A stretch of DNA of 64,000 nt. It comes from Actinomyces graevenitzii C83. Its GTDB lineage: Bacteria > Actinomycetota > Actinomycetes > Actinomycetales > Actinomycetaceae. Below, in pieces: positions 14,919-24,740 of this stretch; position 1 is the stretch's first letter, and every line of letters begins with the position of its first letter. Below the pieces are notes generated by a model. The model ran no database searches, was not told the origin of the DNA, and saw only the letters and a list, made by a program, of their open reading frames with translations. The translations under genes and the position numbers were made by a program. The stretch spans positions 397,849 through 461,848 of the forward strand of contig NZ_JH470338.1 in the NCBI RefSeq assembly GCF_000239695.1, written 5' to 3'.

Positions 14919-17900
14919 ATGGAGCACTATCAACAGGTCGAAGTACACTGCGGTCCGCTTGTTGCCACTTTGCGCTACATGCCAGCAACCGGTCGAGTAA
15001 TGGCCAGAGCTAAGCTAGGACTGGTTGCAAGTGTGGAACTAAGTAAAGCCGATGGTAGTGGGATCGATGCCTTAGATGCCAAAGTATCGATTTGTGCTAA
15101 GTTTCAAGGTAAACAATTATTTACACCAATTGTTATAACTAAAAAGATCTCTGAACGTGCTCATCAATGGGATTTGCGCTCCAAATCCCACGTAAACCCT
15201 GATGCTTTAGGCGCCCTACCTGAACAGCGCGAAGGCACCTTGGTAGTAACCGTTGAGTCCTTGGGTAAGAGTGTTAGCGAAGAGTTCCCGCTTAAAATCC
15301 TGGCCAACACAGAGTTTTTGCTACTACCTGAGCTTTGGGGCATGCTTGCCAGCTACGTGCAAACTCAAGACCCAGCTCTAAAGCGATTGCGTGAACAAGT
15401 ACAGGAACTACTAGATACCCAACCAGCAAGTTCAGGGCGTCAAGAGCTGAAAAATTTAGCTGAAGCCTGTTATCAAGTACTTGGCCAATTTGAATTTCAA
15501 CCAGATCACAGCGCTAACTCAACAGCAGCAACAAACATTTCGATTACTGCTGGAGAAGAAAGTTGGCAAGTGCCAGTAGTGCGTCTGCGAACTTCAGGTG
15601 AGGTTTTGCGACAAGGCACAGCCACGGCCTCGGAACTAGTCCTACTGTATTCGGCCATAGCCGCAGCTTGCCGACTAGAACCAGTATTAGTTATAGCGCG
15701 CGGTAGACTATTAGCTGCAGTAAACCTAGAACGCCCCTTAAATTCTGCAGTAGTGCAAGGCAAAATGAAGCCGCAGAATTATCTACGCGGTAAAAAATTA
15801 TTGACCTTTGATCCAGTGCAGGCACTTAATCGAGTACCTTTTGAAAAAGCCGTTGCAGAGGCTGAAAAATATTTTGAGTTAGCACAGGGACTGGTAGATG
15901 TATGTTCGCATCTTAAAAACCATGTTGCAGAGTTGCCTATCAATGAATCTATAGAGGGCTTTGATGCTGAGGAAATTATGGCCAGCAATTGCGCCCTAGC
16001 TAACAGCGACGGCGCAGCTGAAGTAGTTCCCGATGCTACGGTTCTGGCTGATAATAGTAGTGGAAAACAGGGCAAAGTTGCCGAAAATATTGAAGCTCTA
16101 GAGCAAATTGAAGCGCCAGGGCAAGACTTAAAGGTAGATAATTCAGCTGAGCCACCTCACCGGGTGCAAGACTGGCAGCGACGACTGCTAGATCTAAAAC
16201 TAACTAACCCTTTGCTAAGTCTTAAAACTAAAGCTTATAAATTAGAGCTACGTCAAGGTATGCTAGCTGAACTAGAGCAGCTAATTCTTGCCGGTCACAG
16301 CCTGTCCTTAAAGGATATGAAAGCGATTGACCCATTTGATAGGGGTAAAGGCATTGATGATGCCACACAGCTGTCAGATCAAGCCCTTCGCAATAAATTA
16401 TTAGATCAACACAAAGTCCATATTGACACTAATCGCTCCACCTACACTAACGGCTTAAATGAACTGAAGAAAAAATCGTTGATGCTGGCTGAAGAAACCG
16501 GCAACGCTAACCTATACTTAAGCTTAGGGGAACTAACCTACGCTAAGGCAGGTAGAACCAACAAAGCCCCACTATTTTTAGTTCCAGTTAAGCTGGAACG
16601 ATCATCTAAAATGGCTCCCTTCAAAATCAAATGTGATGGCGAAGGTGAAATAATCCCTAATTATTGCCTATCTGAATGGCTGAAAAAAGAATATGGCTTA
16701 ACGCTGGTTACACTTAATGAGCTACCTGAAGATAACCTTGAGCTAGACATTTTGCAGATGTTTACGGCAATAAGCCGTGAGCTGGTAGAGGCTAACAGCG
16801 AGATGAAGGTGTCACAGACGGCATACTTGTTCATCGCTAACTTCTCAACCTTTAACATGTGGAAAGATATGGGGGAGTGCTGGGAAAAGTTTATGGCTTC
16901 TCCAGTTTTCACCCATATCGCTACCAGTTCTGGGCGTGCTTTCCTAGATCCCAATGGGGACAGCGATATAAGCACTCTTAAGACCGATGAAACTAAAAAT
17001 ATTTTACCAATTGCTGCTGATGGCTCTCAGTTACAAGCAGTCGTAGCTGCCACAAGTGGCCGTAGTTTTGTATTGCAAGGCCCGCCTGGAACTGGCAAAA
17101 GTCAGACTATCACTAACCTAATTGCCGCCAACCTAGTGGCTGGTAAAAAGGTGCTATTTGTGGCAGAAAAACAGGCGGCGCTAGACGTTGTCAAGGTTCG
17201 CTTAGAAGACATAGGTTTAAGTAAATTCGTGCTAGACATGCACGGAACCGACAATGTTAACAAAGCTGTACGCAATCAAATTAAAGCTGCCATTGACGCT
17301 AAATACAGCTATGAACCTGAACGCTGGCAGTTACGTAAGTCAAGGCTAGTTGAGGATATAAACGCGTTACAGAAATATTCTGATGCTATTCACACCCCAA
17401 ACAAACTTAATAAATCACTTTGGGGAGCATTAACGTTAAGCGAAGATATTAAGCGTAATGATGATGCAAAGCTTATCTGCCTGCCAAGCGGTTATGCCCA
17501 AAATCCAAACCCTAGCCCAGACGAGCTTGAAGGTTTAGTGAAGGATGTGGCTAAAAACTGGGTTGATCCTGAGCTACTAGCCAGGTGGGAAGGCTTCGAC
17601 CTAAGCGGCTCACTAAATAGTCTTAAAGAAGCTGCCTTAAATCTGTCTGCCGCCTGCGCTGAGCTGGCAGAAACTAGCGCTTTTGACCAGCTCATTGCCG
17701 GTGAGCTAAGCGCATCTAAAACAGGGGAGGACCTAGACTCATTCCTGGCTGTTAACCAAAAACAGTTACTTAGCCGCCCCCAGCGTGAAGAAGTTGAAGA
17801 TACGCTGGCGCTAATTAAAACAGTGGTAAGCCAGGCTCGCTCACTTAAAGACCTACTCGAAGCCCTGCTAGCTACTTACTCGCAAGCTTTTATTGAAATC

Positions 17901-20159
17901 GGTGATCTTGACCAGCTAGAACAAGCCGCCACCCAGGCTAGAAGCTGGAAGCTGGGTAGGCGAGCACGTCGTCGCCACTTTGCCTCCATACTGGCAGGCG
18001 CCCTGCAGGCTGAACTTGCGGTAACTGCGCAAAAAAAGCTTGTTAAAACTTACCGGCCTAAAAAAGTTATGGAGTCGGTAGGGCAGATGCGCGCCTTGCG
18101 TGTCCAGATGTCCCATATCCTTGACCAACTCGATCAGCTACCTGAGCTAAAAAAGCGCCTGATGCTTTGGGATAACGATTTTGTGCAGCGCCTGGAAGAT
18201 TTCCAAGCCTCGCTAGAGCTACAAGAAAAGCTACCGATTTGGTTGTGGGATGCGGGCGAACTGGCTGAGCTAAGGCAAGCCCTTAGGCAGCTAGAGTCCT
18301 CTGAGCGCACCTGGCGTGAGCTAACCCAGGCCCCTGAATGCAATCTTGGCGGCCAGGAACTAAAAACCCATATTGACCAGTGGATACAACGCGGCCAGCA
18401 GGTAGAGCAGGATTTGCCCAAACTGCGCCAAGTGGCGCGGCTAAACAAAGCTATCCAAGCTTTAGAAAGCAAAGGTTTAGATGAGCTTGCCGGCTACCTC
18501 AAACACCAGAAGTTAACCCCGGCCCAGGTGGAGGCTTCCCTAGAGCTGGCTCTGTGTGCTCAGTCAATTGAGGAGAGACTGGCGGCTTTTGAGCTAGATA
18601 ATTTCGATGACGTCGAGCAGCAAGAGCTAACGCAAAATACCAACAAAAACTGGCAGCAGGTACGCGACATGTACCGCCAAGTTTTACCCGCCAAACTCTT
18701 TGAGGCCAGAGGCTGGACTAACCAACCAGACCAAGACACGCAGCAGCTACGTATGCAGCTTGACGCTAAACGTAACTCGGCTTCTATCCGTACACTGTTT
18801 TCCAAATACGGCCAGCAAATTTTAAGCGCCACTCCGTGTGTAATGGCCTCGCCTGCCAGTCTAGCCACCCACATTGAGCCAGGTGCGCTCATGTTTGACC
18901 TGGTGGTTTTTGATGAAGCCTCCCAGGTGACCGTGCCTCAAGCTATGGGTGCGATTGGGCGCGCTAAAGCCGCAGTGATTGTGGGTGACAATAAACAGAT
19001 GCCTCCCACTAACTTCTTTGCCGCCAATCAAGACGATGACATGGCTGAAGATAGCGAAACCATTAACGATTTAGAGTCAATTTTGGATGAGGCCATGGAA
19101 GTGCGTCTGCCAAGCCTAATGTTGACTTGGCATTACCGCTCCCAGACAGAATCTTTGATCGCTTTTTCAAACCAGCACTACTACTCTAATGAGCTGGCCA
19201 CTTTGCCTGCCGCCGGGCAAATGCCGGGCACGGGCATCTTCTGGCGCCGGGTAGATGGCCACTTCATGCGTAAAGCAGACCCCCACTACCAAGCCAATAA
19301 GCTAAACACTAACGAGGTGGAAGCTAAAGCTATCATTGAGGAAATTTCGCGGCGCCTAAACGATCCGCTAACTAAGGATCAAAGCCTGGGCGTGGTAACT
19401 ATGAACGCCAAGCAGATGGATTTAATTACCACTTTGCTTGAAGAAAGCGATGATCCGCTAATTGCTGAGCATATGCCGGGGGAGGGGGTGGCCCCCGATA
19501 AAACTATTTTCGTTAAGAATCTAGAAAACGTGCAGGGTGATGAGCGCGACGTAATTTTAATGAGTGTGGGTTTTTCAAAGGACCCGTTAAAGAATCGTCT
19601 GCCGCTGAATTTTGGGCCGCTTAACCGTCAAGGTGGTCAGCGCCGGTTGAATGTGGCCGTCACGCGTGCGCGCACCGCCGTGGTGGTGTTTGCTTCGTTT
19701 GACCCTGAAGACATGCAGCTAACTAAAAACTCCGCCCAGGGTTTGCAAGATTTGCGTGACTATTTGCTGCTGGCCAGGGATGGGGTTAAAACAGATACCT
19801 CAACTCGCGGCGATAGGCAGGAGATTTTACTTCGTGATCTTTTGGCTAAAGCTTTGCGTGAGCGAGGCTGGCAAGTGCAAAACGATTATGGGTTAAGCGC
19901 CTATAAGGTTGATATTGCGCTGCGCAAACCTGGCCAGGAAAACTGGCAGTTCGCCTTGATTATGGACAGTAAGCGTTGGGCTAATTTGGCTACAGTCACT
20001 GACCGGGAACTGACGCCGTTGTTTTTGGAGCAAAAGCTTGGCTGGATCAAAACTATTCGCGTCTACACCCCGCTGTTGACTGAGGGGATTGAGCAATACG
20101 CTGATGCTTTAACTAGCCACCTGGAGGAAAAGTTAAAGGGCGAGTGTTTATGGGATTAG
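14919..20159 (+). CDS. DUF4011-type SF1 helicase fused to PD-(D/E)xK nuclease; candidate antiviral protein
   Basis: One 1746-residue protein. N-terminal beta-rich region 1-200; a degenerate transglutaminase-like stretch about 225-275; the DUF4011 signature DWQRRLLDL from 418; a superfamily 1 helicase with Walker A GPPGTGKS 721-728, motif II DEASQ 1332-1336, QGDERD from 1539 and VAVTRAR 1579-1585; a long coiled-coil-like insertion about 890-1290 between motifs I and II; and a C-terminal nuclease fold with D1665, D1683 and K1685 (D...DxK). All helicase and nuclease catalytic residues are present. The layout matches the single-gene DUF4011-helicase-Vsr defence protein known as Hhe. It stands alone, after a repeat-rich gap. 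Start ATG with GAGG nearby. Confidence 0.85.
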   Translation: MEHYQQVEVHCGPLVATLRYMPATGRVMARAKLGLVASVELSKADGSGIDALDAKVSICAKFQGKQLFTPIVITKKISERAHQWDLRSKSHVNPDALGALPEQREGTLVVTVESLGKSVSEEFPLKILANTEFLLLPELWGMLASYVQTQDPALKRLREQVQELLDTQPASSGRQELKNLAEACYQVLGQFEFQPDHSANSTAATNISITAGEESWQVPVVRLRTSGEVLRQGTATASELVLLYSAIAAACRLEPVLVIARGRLLAAVNLERPLNSAVVQGKMKPQNYLRGKKLLTFDPVQALNRVPFEKAVAEAEKYFELAQGLVDVCSHLKNHVAELPINESIEGFDAEEIMASNCALANSDGAAEVVPDATVLADNSSGKQGKVAENIEALEQIEAPGQDLKVDNSAEPPHRVQDWQRRLLDLKLTNPLLSLKTKAYKLELRQGMLAELEQLILAGHSLSLKDMKAIDPFDRGKGIDDATQLSDQALRNKLLDQHKVHIDTNRSTYTNGLNELKKKSLMLAEETGNANLYLSLGELTYAKAGRTNKAPLFLVPVKLERSSKMAPFKIKCDGEGEIIPNYCLSEWLKKEYGLTLVTLNELPEDNLELDILQMFTAISRELVEANSEMKVSQTAYLFIANFSTFNMWKDMGECWEKFMASPVFTHIATSSGRAFLDPNGDSDISTLKTDETKNILPIAADGSQLQAVVAATSGRSFVLQGPPGTGKSQTITNLIAANLVAGKKVLFVAEKQAALDVVKVRLEDIGLSKFVLDMHGTDNVNKAVRNQIKAAIDAKYSYEPERWQLRKSRLVEDINALQKYSDAIHTPNKLNKSLWGALTLSEDIKRNDDAKLICLPSGYAQNPNPSPDELEGLVKDVAKNWVDPELLARWEGFDLSGSLNSLKEAALNLSAACAELAETSAFDQLIAGELSASKTGEDLDSFLAVNQKQLLSRPQREEVEDTLALIKTVVSQARSLKDLLEALLATYSQAFIEIGDLDQLEQAATQARSWKLGRRARRRHFASILAGALQAELAVTAQKKLVKTYRPKKVMESVGQMRALRVQMSHILDQLDQLPELKKRLMLWDNDFVQRLEDFQASLELQEKLPIWLWDAGELAELRQALRQLESSERTWRELTQAPECNLGGQELKTHIDQWIQRGQQVEQDLPKLRQVARLNKAIQALESKGLDELAGYLKHQKLTPAQVEASLELALCAQSIEERLAAFELDNFDDVEQQELTQNTNKNWQQVRDMYRQVLPAKLFEARGWTNQPDQDTQQLRMQLDAKRNSASIRTLFSKYGQQILSATPCVMASPASLATHIEPGALMFDLVVFDEASQVTVPQAMGAIGRAKAAVIVGDNKQMPPTNFFAANQDDDMAEDSETINDLESILDEAMEVRLPSLMLTWHYRSQTESLIAFSNQHYYSNELATLPAAGQMPGTGIFWRRVDGHFMRKADPHYQANKLNTNEVEAKAIIEEISRRLNDPLTKDQSLGVVTMNAKQMDLITTLLEESDDPLIAEHMPGEGVAPDKTIFVKNLENVQGDERDVILMSVGFSKDPLKNRLPLNFGPLNRQGGQRRLNVAVTRARTAVVVFASFDPEDMQLTKNSAQGLQDLRDYLLLARDGVKTDTSTRGDRQEILLRDLLAKALRERGWQVQNDYGLSAYKVDIALRKPGQENWQFALIMDSKRWANLATVTDRELTPLFLEQKLGWIKTIRVYTPLLTEGIEQYADALTSHLEEKLKGECLWD

Positions 20160-20465
20160 TTGTGGTCGGCGCCGCTGCCAGCCCCTGCTTCGTCGCTGAC
20201 CTTGGCACCGACGTCGCTGGCGGAGCTATCTCCACCAGTCGCTTATGGTGACGCCCTGACTTTTGATAACGACGGCGCCGCTGGCTGCCTCTAAAAAGGG
20301 AAGGCGCTTATCGATGTCGGCCCCTGCGTCGTCGTTAAAGGTAGCGGGCGCGTAAAAAGACTGCTCCGGGCAGTTCCTAAACGGAAAATCCCGGAGCAGT
20401 CTTAAACTACCGCTAGCTAGACAGTGACTAGTAACTGTCTTGGCGGCGCGTAGTTAACCCGTGGT
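20160..20465. other. Gene-free gap between helicase gene and glnA
   Basis: Convergent intergenic stretch of about 300 bp. The first 190 bp is G+C-rich with repeated ACGACG/CGTCGTC motifs and no credible gene; the rest is the glnA terminator and trailer. Confidence 0.5.
20354..20403 (-). terminator. glnA terminator
   Basis: A 12-bp stem (20359-20370 with 20390-20401), extended by two A-T pairs, is followed on the minus strand by a T run (A run 20354-20358). Confidence 0.85.
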
Positions 20466-21887
20466 TTACAGGTCGTAGTAGAGCTGGAACTCTAGCGGGT
20501 GGGGTAGGGCGCGTAGCGGCTGAATTTCGTTGTCGCGCTTGTACTTGACCCAGGTTTCGATCAGGTCGGGGGTGAATACGTCACCTTCGGTGAGGAAGTC
20601 GTAGTCAGCCTCTAGGGCGTCTAGGGCCTGGTCCAAAGAGTAGGGTAGCTTTTCGATGTCGAAGTACTCTTCGGGGCTGAGCTCGTAGAGGTCCTTGTCG
20701 ATAGGTTCGCGTGGCTCAATGCGGTTACGGATACCGTCGATACCGGCCATTAGTACTGCGGCGAAGCACAGGTAGGGGTTAGCCGAAGGGTCGGGCACGC
20801 GGTATTCGATACGCTTGGCCTTGGGGGAGGTGCCGGTGACCGGGATACGGATACAGGCGGAACGGTTACGGGCCGAGTAAACCAGGTTGACCGGGGCTTC
20901 AAAGCCCGGAACTAGACGGCGGAAAGAGTTAACCGAGGGGTTGGTGAAGGCTAGCAGCGCCGGGGCGTGCTCCAAAATACCGCCAATGTACCAGCGGGCT
21001 AGATCCGAAAGCTGACCGTAGCCGCGCTCGTCGAAGAACAGCGGCTTGCCATCTTTCCAAAGTGAGTGGTGGCAGTGCATACCAGAGCCGTTGTCGCCAG
21101 CTACCGGCTTGGGCATGAAGGTGGCGGTCTTACCAGCCTGCCAGGCGGCGTTCTTGATGACGTACTTGAACTTCATCATGTCGTCACCGGCAGCAAGCAG
21201 AGAGTTGAAACGGTAGTTGATTTCCTGCTGGCCGCCAGAGCCTACCTCGTGGTGAGCGCGCTCAATGTCTAGGCCAACTTCCTGGCAGTAGCGCACCATT
21301 TCGTCGCGCAGGTCTGCGTTTTGGTCGTTGGGGGAGACGGGGAAGTAGCCGCCTTTAAGCGCGGTCTTGTAACCCTGGTTGCCGCCCTCTTCGTCACGGC
21401 CGGTGGCCCAGTGACCTTCGGAGGAGTCTAGCTGGTAGAAGGTGTGCTCGGGGCTGACCTGGTAGCGGATGGAATCTAGCAGGTAGAACTCGGCTTCAGC
21501 GCCGATGTAGCAGGTGTCAGCGATGCCGGTGGAGCGCAGGTAGGCCTCGGCTTTAGCGGCAACAGAGCGCGGGTCGCGAGAGAAAGACTCGTCAGTGAAG
21601 GGGTCAACCACGCGGAAGTTAACGATTAGTGTTTTAGCGTCCCGGAAGGGGTCTAGGTAGGCGGTTGATAGGTCAGGCACTAGCTTCATGTCTGACTTTT
21701 CAATGGAGGTAAAACCACGGATGGAAGAACCATCAAACATTACGCCGTCTTCTAGCGCATCGCCTAAAGTGTGGGCGGGGATAGTGAAGTGCTGCATCAC
21801 CCCCGGCAAGTCACAGAAGCGAACGTCAATGAACTCGACGCCCTCTGACTTAATGTATTCCTCTGCCTGGCGCGCATCCGCGAACAT
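20466..21887 (-). CDS. glnA: Glutamine synthetase, type I
   Basis: A 473-residue glutamine synthetase, which makes glutamine from glutamate, ammonia and ATP in the cytoplasm as a dodecamer. Seen are the N-terminal [12 protein letters not shown] and DGSSIRGF blocks, the [14 protein letters not shown] active-site segment, the NRSACIRIP substrate loop and, near the end, [11 protein letters not shown], whose Tyr401 is the conserved adenylylation site of the GSI-beta class, so control by covalent modification (GlnE) is expected. AAGAGGA lies just before the ATG. The 100-bp upstream region has a short AAACA/TGTTT inverted repeat but no regulator box I can name. Monocistronic. Confidence 0.97.
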   Translation of the reverse strand: MFADARQAEEYIKSEGVEFIDVRFCDLPGVMQHFTIPAHTLGDALEDGVMFDGSSIRGFTSIEKSDMKLVPDLSTAYLDPFRDAKTLIVNFRVVDPFTDESFSRDPRSVAAKAEAYLRSTGIADTCYIGAEAEFYLLDSIRYQVSPEHTFYQLDSSEGHWATGRDEEGGNQGYKTALKGGYFPVSPNDQNADLRDEMVRYCQEVGLDIERAHHEVGSGGQQEINYRFNSLLAAGDDMMKFKYVIKNAAWQAGKTATFMPKPVAGDNGSGMHCHHSLWKDGKPLFFDERGYGQLSDLARWYIGGILEHAPALLAFTNPSVNSFRRLVPGFEAPVNLVYSARNRSACIRIPVTGTSPKAKRIEYRVPDPSANPYLCFAAVLMAGIDGIRNRIEPREPIDKDLYELSPEEYFDIEKLPYSLDQALDALEADYDFLTEGDVFTPDLIETWVKYKRDNEIQPLRALPHPLEFQLYYDL

Positions 21888-22070
21888 ATGTTCCTCTTAA
21901 GTAGCCTAGGGAATGGGCAGCCGCTGTTTGCGACATAAACACTCTAACCGCTACAAGTGACGAAACCATAGAGACAATGTAAACAGTTTGTTTCATACAA
22001 AGTGGTTCTTAGCCTAAAAACTGCTGCTCGGGACGAAGTTCCTAGCTGGCAGGGGGCTAAATGTAGGGAT

Positions 22071-22107
22071 AAAAAAAAGTAGCCGCTGACTTTGTCGGTC
22101 AGCGGCT
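22071..22107 (-). terminator. Terminator of the lipB-lipA-DUF4191 group
   Basis: A 10-bp stem (22081-22090 with 22098-22107) and 7-nt loop are followed on the minus strand by eight T residues shortly after the stem. Confidence 0.9.
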
Positions 22108-22123
22108 GTGGGGCTAGTGAACT

Positions 22124-22849
22124 TTAGCGTCCACGCAGTGCGCGGCGGTTAATGCGGGCTTTGCGTGGGTCCATGCCCTTGGGGATGGGCAGGCCGTTAG
22201 AACCAATGGTGCTAAGACGCTGGGAGACGCGAGTAATTTCGACGCTGGTGAGGTACTTGGGTTTGGTGGGTAGTTTACGTAGGCGCTTGGTTAGTTCGAT
22301 CAGGCGTACCTGGCCGTCTTCTGTGCCTACCTCAATGGCGTGTACCGCAACGTTGGGAACTACGCGGTTGACTTTGCGGGTTTCCTCATTGATGAGCTTG
22401 CCGGCGCGAGAGTGAGGGGCCTCAACGATTAGTACCACGCCGGGGCGGCCAACCATGCGCCACACCACGTCACGGTTCTTTTGGTTAATGAACACTGGGT
22501 TTTCTTCCAGGGTCCAGCCGCGTGGTAGCTGGTCGAGTACGGCTTTGGCGGCGCCGGGCATACCCTCGATCTGGCTGTAGGAGGCGCGCCTGACGGTCCA
22601 TGACAAAATCATCAGGTCAATGGCGGCGATAACCAAAAGCGCCATCAAAATCCAGTACCACAGCGGCTGGCCGCTGGCCACAGAAATGGCTACAGCCAGG
22701 GCTAGGAAGGCCACTAACACACCCAGCAGGGCCCAACCTACCCAGGGGTAGGTGCGCTTTGAAATTGTGTAGGCGTCCTTCAGGTTTCGGGCGAAGGTAC
22801 GGATGCGCGCCAGGCGCTTCTTCTTGGTAGCTGGGGTTTTCTCACTCAC
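22124..22849 (-). CDS. DUF4191 membrane protein
   Basis: A 241-residue protein with a basic N-terminus, two hydrophobic segments (about residues 37-60 and 66-85) and a 150-residue cytoplasmic-type domain with EGMPGAAKAVLDQLPRGW and a basic C-terminal tail (RKARINRRALRGR). This is the actinobacterial DUF4191 family, which regularly sits directly downstream of lipA as here. Function unknown. It is separated from lipA by 46 bp and shares its terminator. Confidence 0.88.
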   Translation of the reverse strand: MSEKTPATKKKRLARIRTFARNLKDAYTISKRTYPWVGWALLGVLVAFLALAVAISVASGQPLWYWILMALLVIAAIDLMILSWTVRRASYSQIEGMPGAAKAVLDQLPRGWTLEENPVFINQKNRDVVWRMVGRPGVVLIVEAPHSRAGKLINEETRKVNRVVPNVAVHAIEVGTEDGQVRLIELTKRLRKLPTKPKYLTSVEITRVSQRLSTIGSNGLPIPKGMDPRKARINRRALRGR

Positions 22850-22895
22850 ATGTATAAGGATAAACGATTTGGTGCTTTAACCAATAAAACGTCCC

Positions 22896-23918
22896 TTAGC
22901 TAGCTAAGCCTTGATGTGCTAGTAGCGAGCTGGCTTCTTGCATGGTGGTAACCGGTTTGGCCAGGTCACTTAGGTGCTCAGGGATAGGCCAGCCGCGTTT
23001 AAGCATGGCCCGCCCCCACAACAGCCCGGCGCGGTAGGAAGAGCGCACCATGGGGCCGCTCATAACTGCCGCAAAGCCCATCTGCTCCGCTAATTTAGCT
23101 AGAGCCACAAACTCTTGGGGTTTAACCCACCGGTCAATGGGGTGGTGTAGTCGTGAGGGGCGCAGGTACTGGGTGATGGTCAGGATGTCACAGCCGGCAT
23201 CTACCAGGTCAGCTAGGGCATCTTCAATCTCGTCAGGCTGCTCACCCATACCTAAAATCAGGTTGGATTTGGTCACCAACCCAGCCTCGTGGGCGCGGGT
23301 GATTACCTCCAGTGAGCCCTCATAGGAGAAAGCGGGACGAATTTGTTTAATGATGCGCGGCACGGTTTCTAGGTTGTGGCCTAAAACTTCGGGGCGTGAG
23401 GAGAAAACCTCGTCCAAATGCTTGGGGTTTACCCGAAAATCAGGGATTAGTAGCTCCACGCCGGTGCCGGGGGACTGGGCGCGGATCTGGCGGGCAGTTT
23501 CGGCGTAAAGCCAGGCCCCGCCGTCGTCCAAGTCATCGCGAGCAACCCCGGTGACGGTGGCATAACGTAGCTGCATGTCGGCTACGGACGCCCCTACTCG
23601 GGCGGGCTCTTCACGGTCGAAAGTACCTGGGCGGCCGGTAGCGATATCGCAAAAGTCGCAGCGGCGTGTGCATACCCCGCCACCTACCAGGAAGGTAGCT
23701 TCGCGGTCGTTCCAGCATTCATAAACGTTAGGGCAGTTAGCTTCGGCGCAAACAGTGTGTAGTTTCTTTTCGCGCACAAGTTTACGTACGTCTTTATAGG
23801 TGTCGCCCACAACCGCCTTGGTACGGATCCAGGAAGGCTTTTTTTCGATAGGAACCTGAGCGTTGCGTGCTTCTACACGCAGTAGCCTACGTCCTGCCGG
23901 ATTTACTGGGTTGGTCAC
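22896..23918 (-). CDS. lipA: Lipoyl synthase
   Basis: A 340-residue radical-SAM enzyme that inserts two sulfurs into protein-bound octanoyl groups to make lipoyl groups. Both iron-sulfur clusters are fully represented: Cys57/62/68 (C-x4-C-x5-C, auxiliary cluster) and Cys83/87/90 (C-x3-C-x2-C, SAM cluster). The C-terminal region has the conserved [11 protein letters not shown] block, whose Ser binds the auxiliary cluster. It follows lipB by 76 bp. The product is needed by the SucB lipoyl domains encoded at 30401-32191. Confidence 0.97.
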   Translation of the reverse strand: MTNPVNPAGRRLLRVEARNAQVPIEKKPSWIRTKAVVGDTYKDVRKLVREKKLHTVCAEANCPNVYECWNDREATFLVGGGVCTRRCDFCDIATGRPGTFDREEPARVGASVADMQLRYATVTGVARDDLDDGGAWLYAETARQIRAQSPGTGVELLIPDFRVNPKHLDEVFSSRPEVLGHNLETVPRIIKQIRPAFSYEGSLEVITRAHEAGLVTKSNLILGMGEQPDEIEDALADLVDAGCDILTITQYLRPSRLHHPIDRWVKPQEFVALAKLAEQMGFAAVMSGPMVRSSYRAGLLWGRAMLKRGWPIPEHLSDLAKPVTTMQEASSLLAHQGLAS

Positions 23919-23994
23919 GAATCTTCCTTTACGTCCGGTCTGTGCTTAGCCGTAACAACTATTTTAGGACTTTTTTCCCTGGTGGGATCGCGGT

Positions 23995-24654
23995 TTATAG
24001 TGATTTTGGATCCGCTAGCGGGCTCAGGTGCTCTTCCAAGTAGGGACGTAGCTGGTTGGCAACCTCGTTAACAGACCAATTCCCAGGCAGCTCAGCGGCC
24101 AGGGAGGTAACTCCGGCGTCGCTAATGCCGCAGGGAATGATCCGCTCTAGGCTAAAAGCTTCCAGGTCAGGATTCACGTTTAAACCAATGCCGTGCATGG
24201 TTACCCCGCGTGTAACGCGCACTCCCAGGGCGCAAATTTTACGTTCTGGGCGTTGTTCGTCAGCGGGCAGCCACACCCCAGAGCGCTGGGGTACTCGTAT
24301 AGCGCCCAGCCCCAGGGAGGCTAAATACTGCATGACGGCGCCTTCTAAAGCACGCACGTACTCAATAACATCTAGGTGGGCTAGCTTTATTAGAGGATAA
24401 ACTGTCAGCTGCCCAGGCCCATGCCAGGTGGTTTTGCCCCCACGGTCAACGTCAATAACCTCTACGCCACCAACCAGGTCACCGCTGGGGCGCTCCCAGG
24501 AGTGGGTGCGTTTACCCACGGTGTAAACCGGTTCGTGTTCAACCCAGATTATGGTTGATTTTCGCTGCCCAGAGGCAATTTGCGTGACATAATCGTGTTG
24601 GAGCTGCCAACCTTGACGGTAGGGGATTAATCCCGTAGTCACAACCTGCTCCAC
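23995..24654 (-). CDS. lipB: Octanoyltransferase
   Basis: A 219-residue enzyme that moves octanoate from acyl carrier protein to lipoyl domains, the first step of lipoate synthesis. Family blocks are visible: EHEPVYTVGKRT, DRGGKTTWHGPGQL, the KICALGVRV stretch with the catalytic Lys, MHGIGLNVN, and IPCGI with the catalytic Cys. First gene of the lipB-lipA-DUF4191 group. Divergent from the kinase-like gene at 24741. Confidence 0.96.
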   Translation of the reverse strand: MEQVVTTGLIPYRQGWQLQHDYVTQIASGQRKSTIIWVEHEPVYTVGKRTHSWERPSGDLVGGVEVIDVDRGGKTTWHGPGQLTVYPLIKLAHLDVIEYVRALEGAVMQYLASLGLGAIRVPQRSGVWLPADEQRPERKICALGVRVTRGVTMHGIGLNVNPDLEAFSLERIIPCGISDAGVTSLAAELPGNWSVNEVANQLRPYLEEHLSPLADPKSL

Positions 24655-24740
24655 GCCTGTAACTCTATTACAACCTGACCCAAGCTTTGATACCGTTTCT
24701 TAACGGCGGATAGAATTCAGTTGTTACGTTAAAGGAAACC

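Noticed and set aside
21940-22000. GlnR operator before glnA
   Set aside because: Only a weak AAACA/TGTTT inverted repeat is visible; spacing and half-sites do not match the GlnR consensus as I know it.
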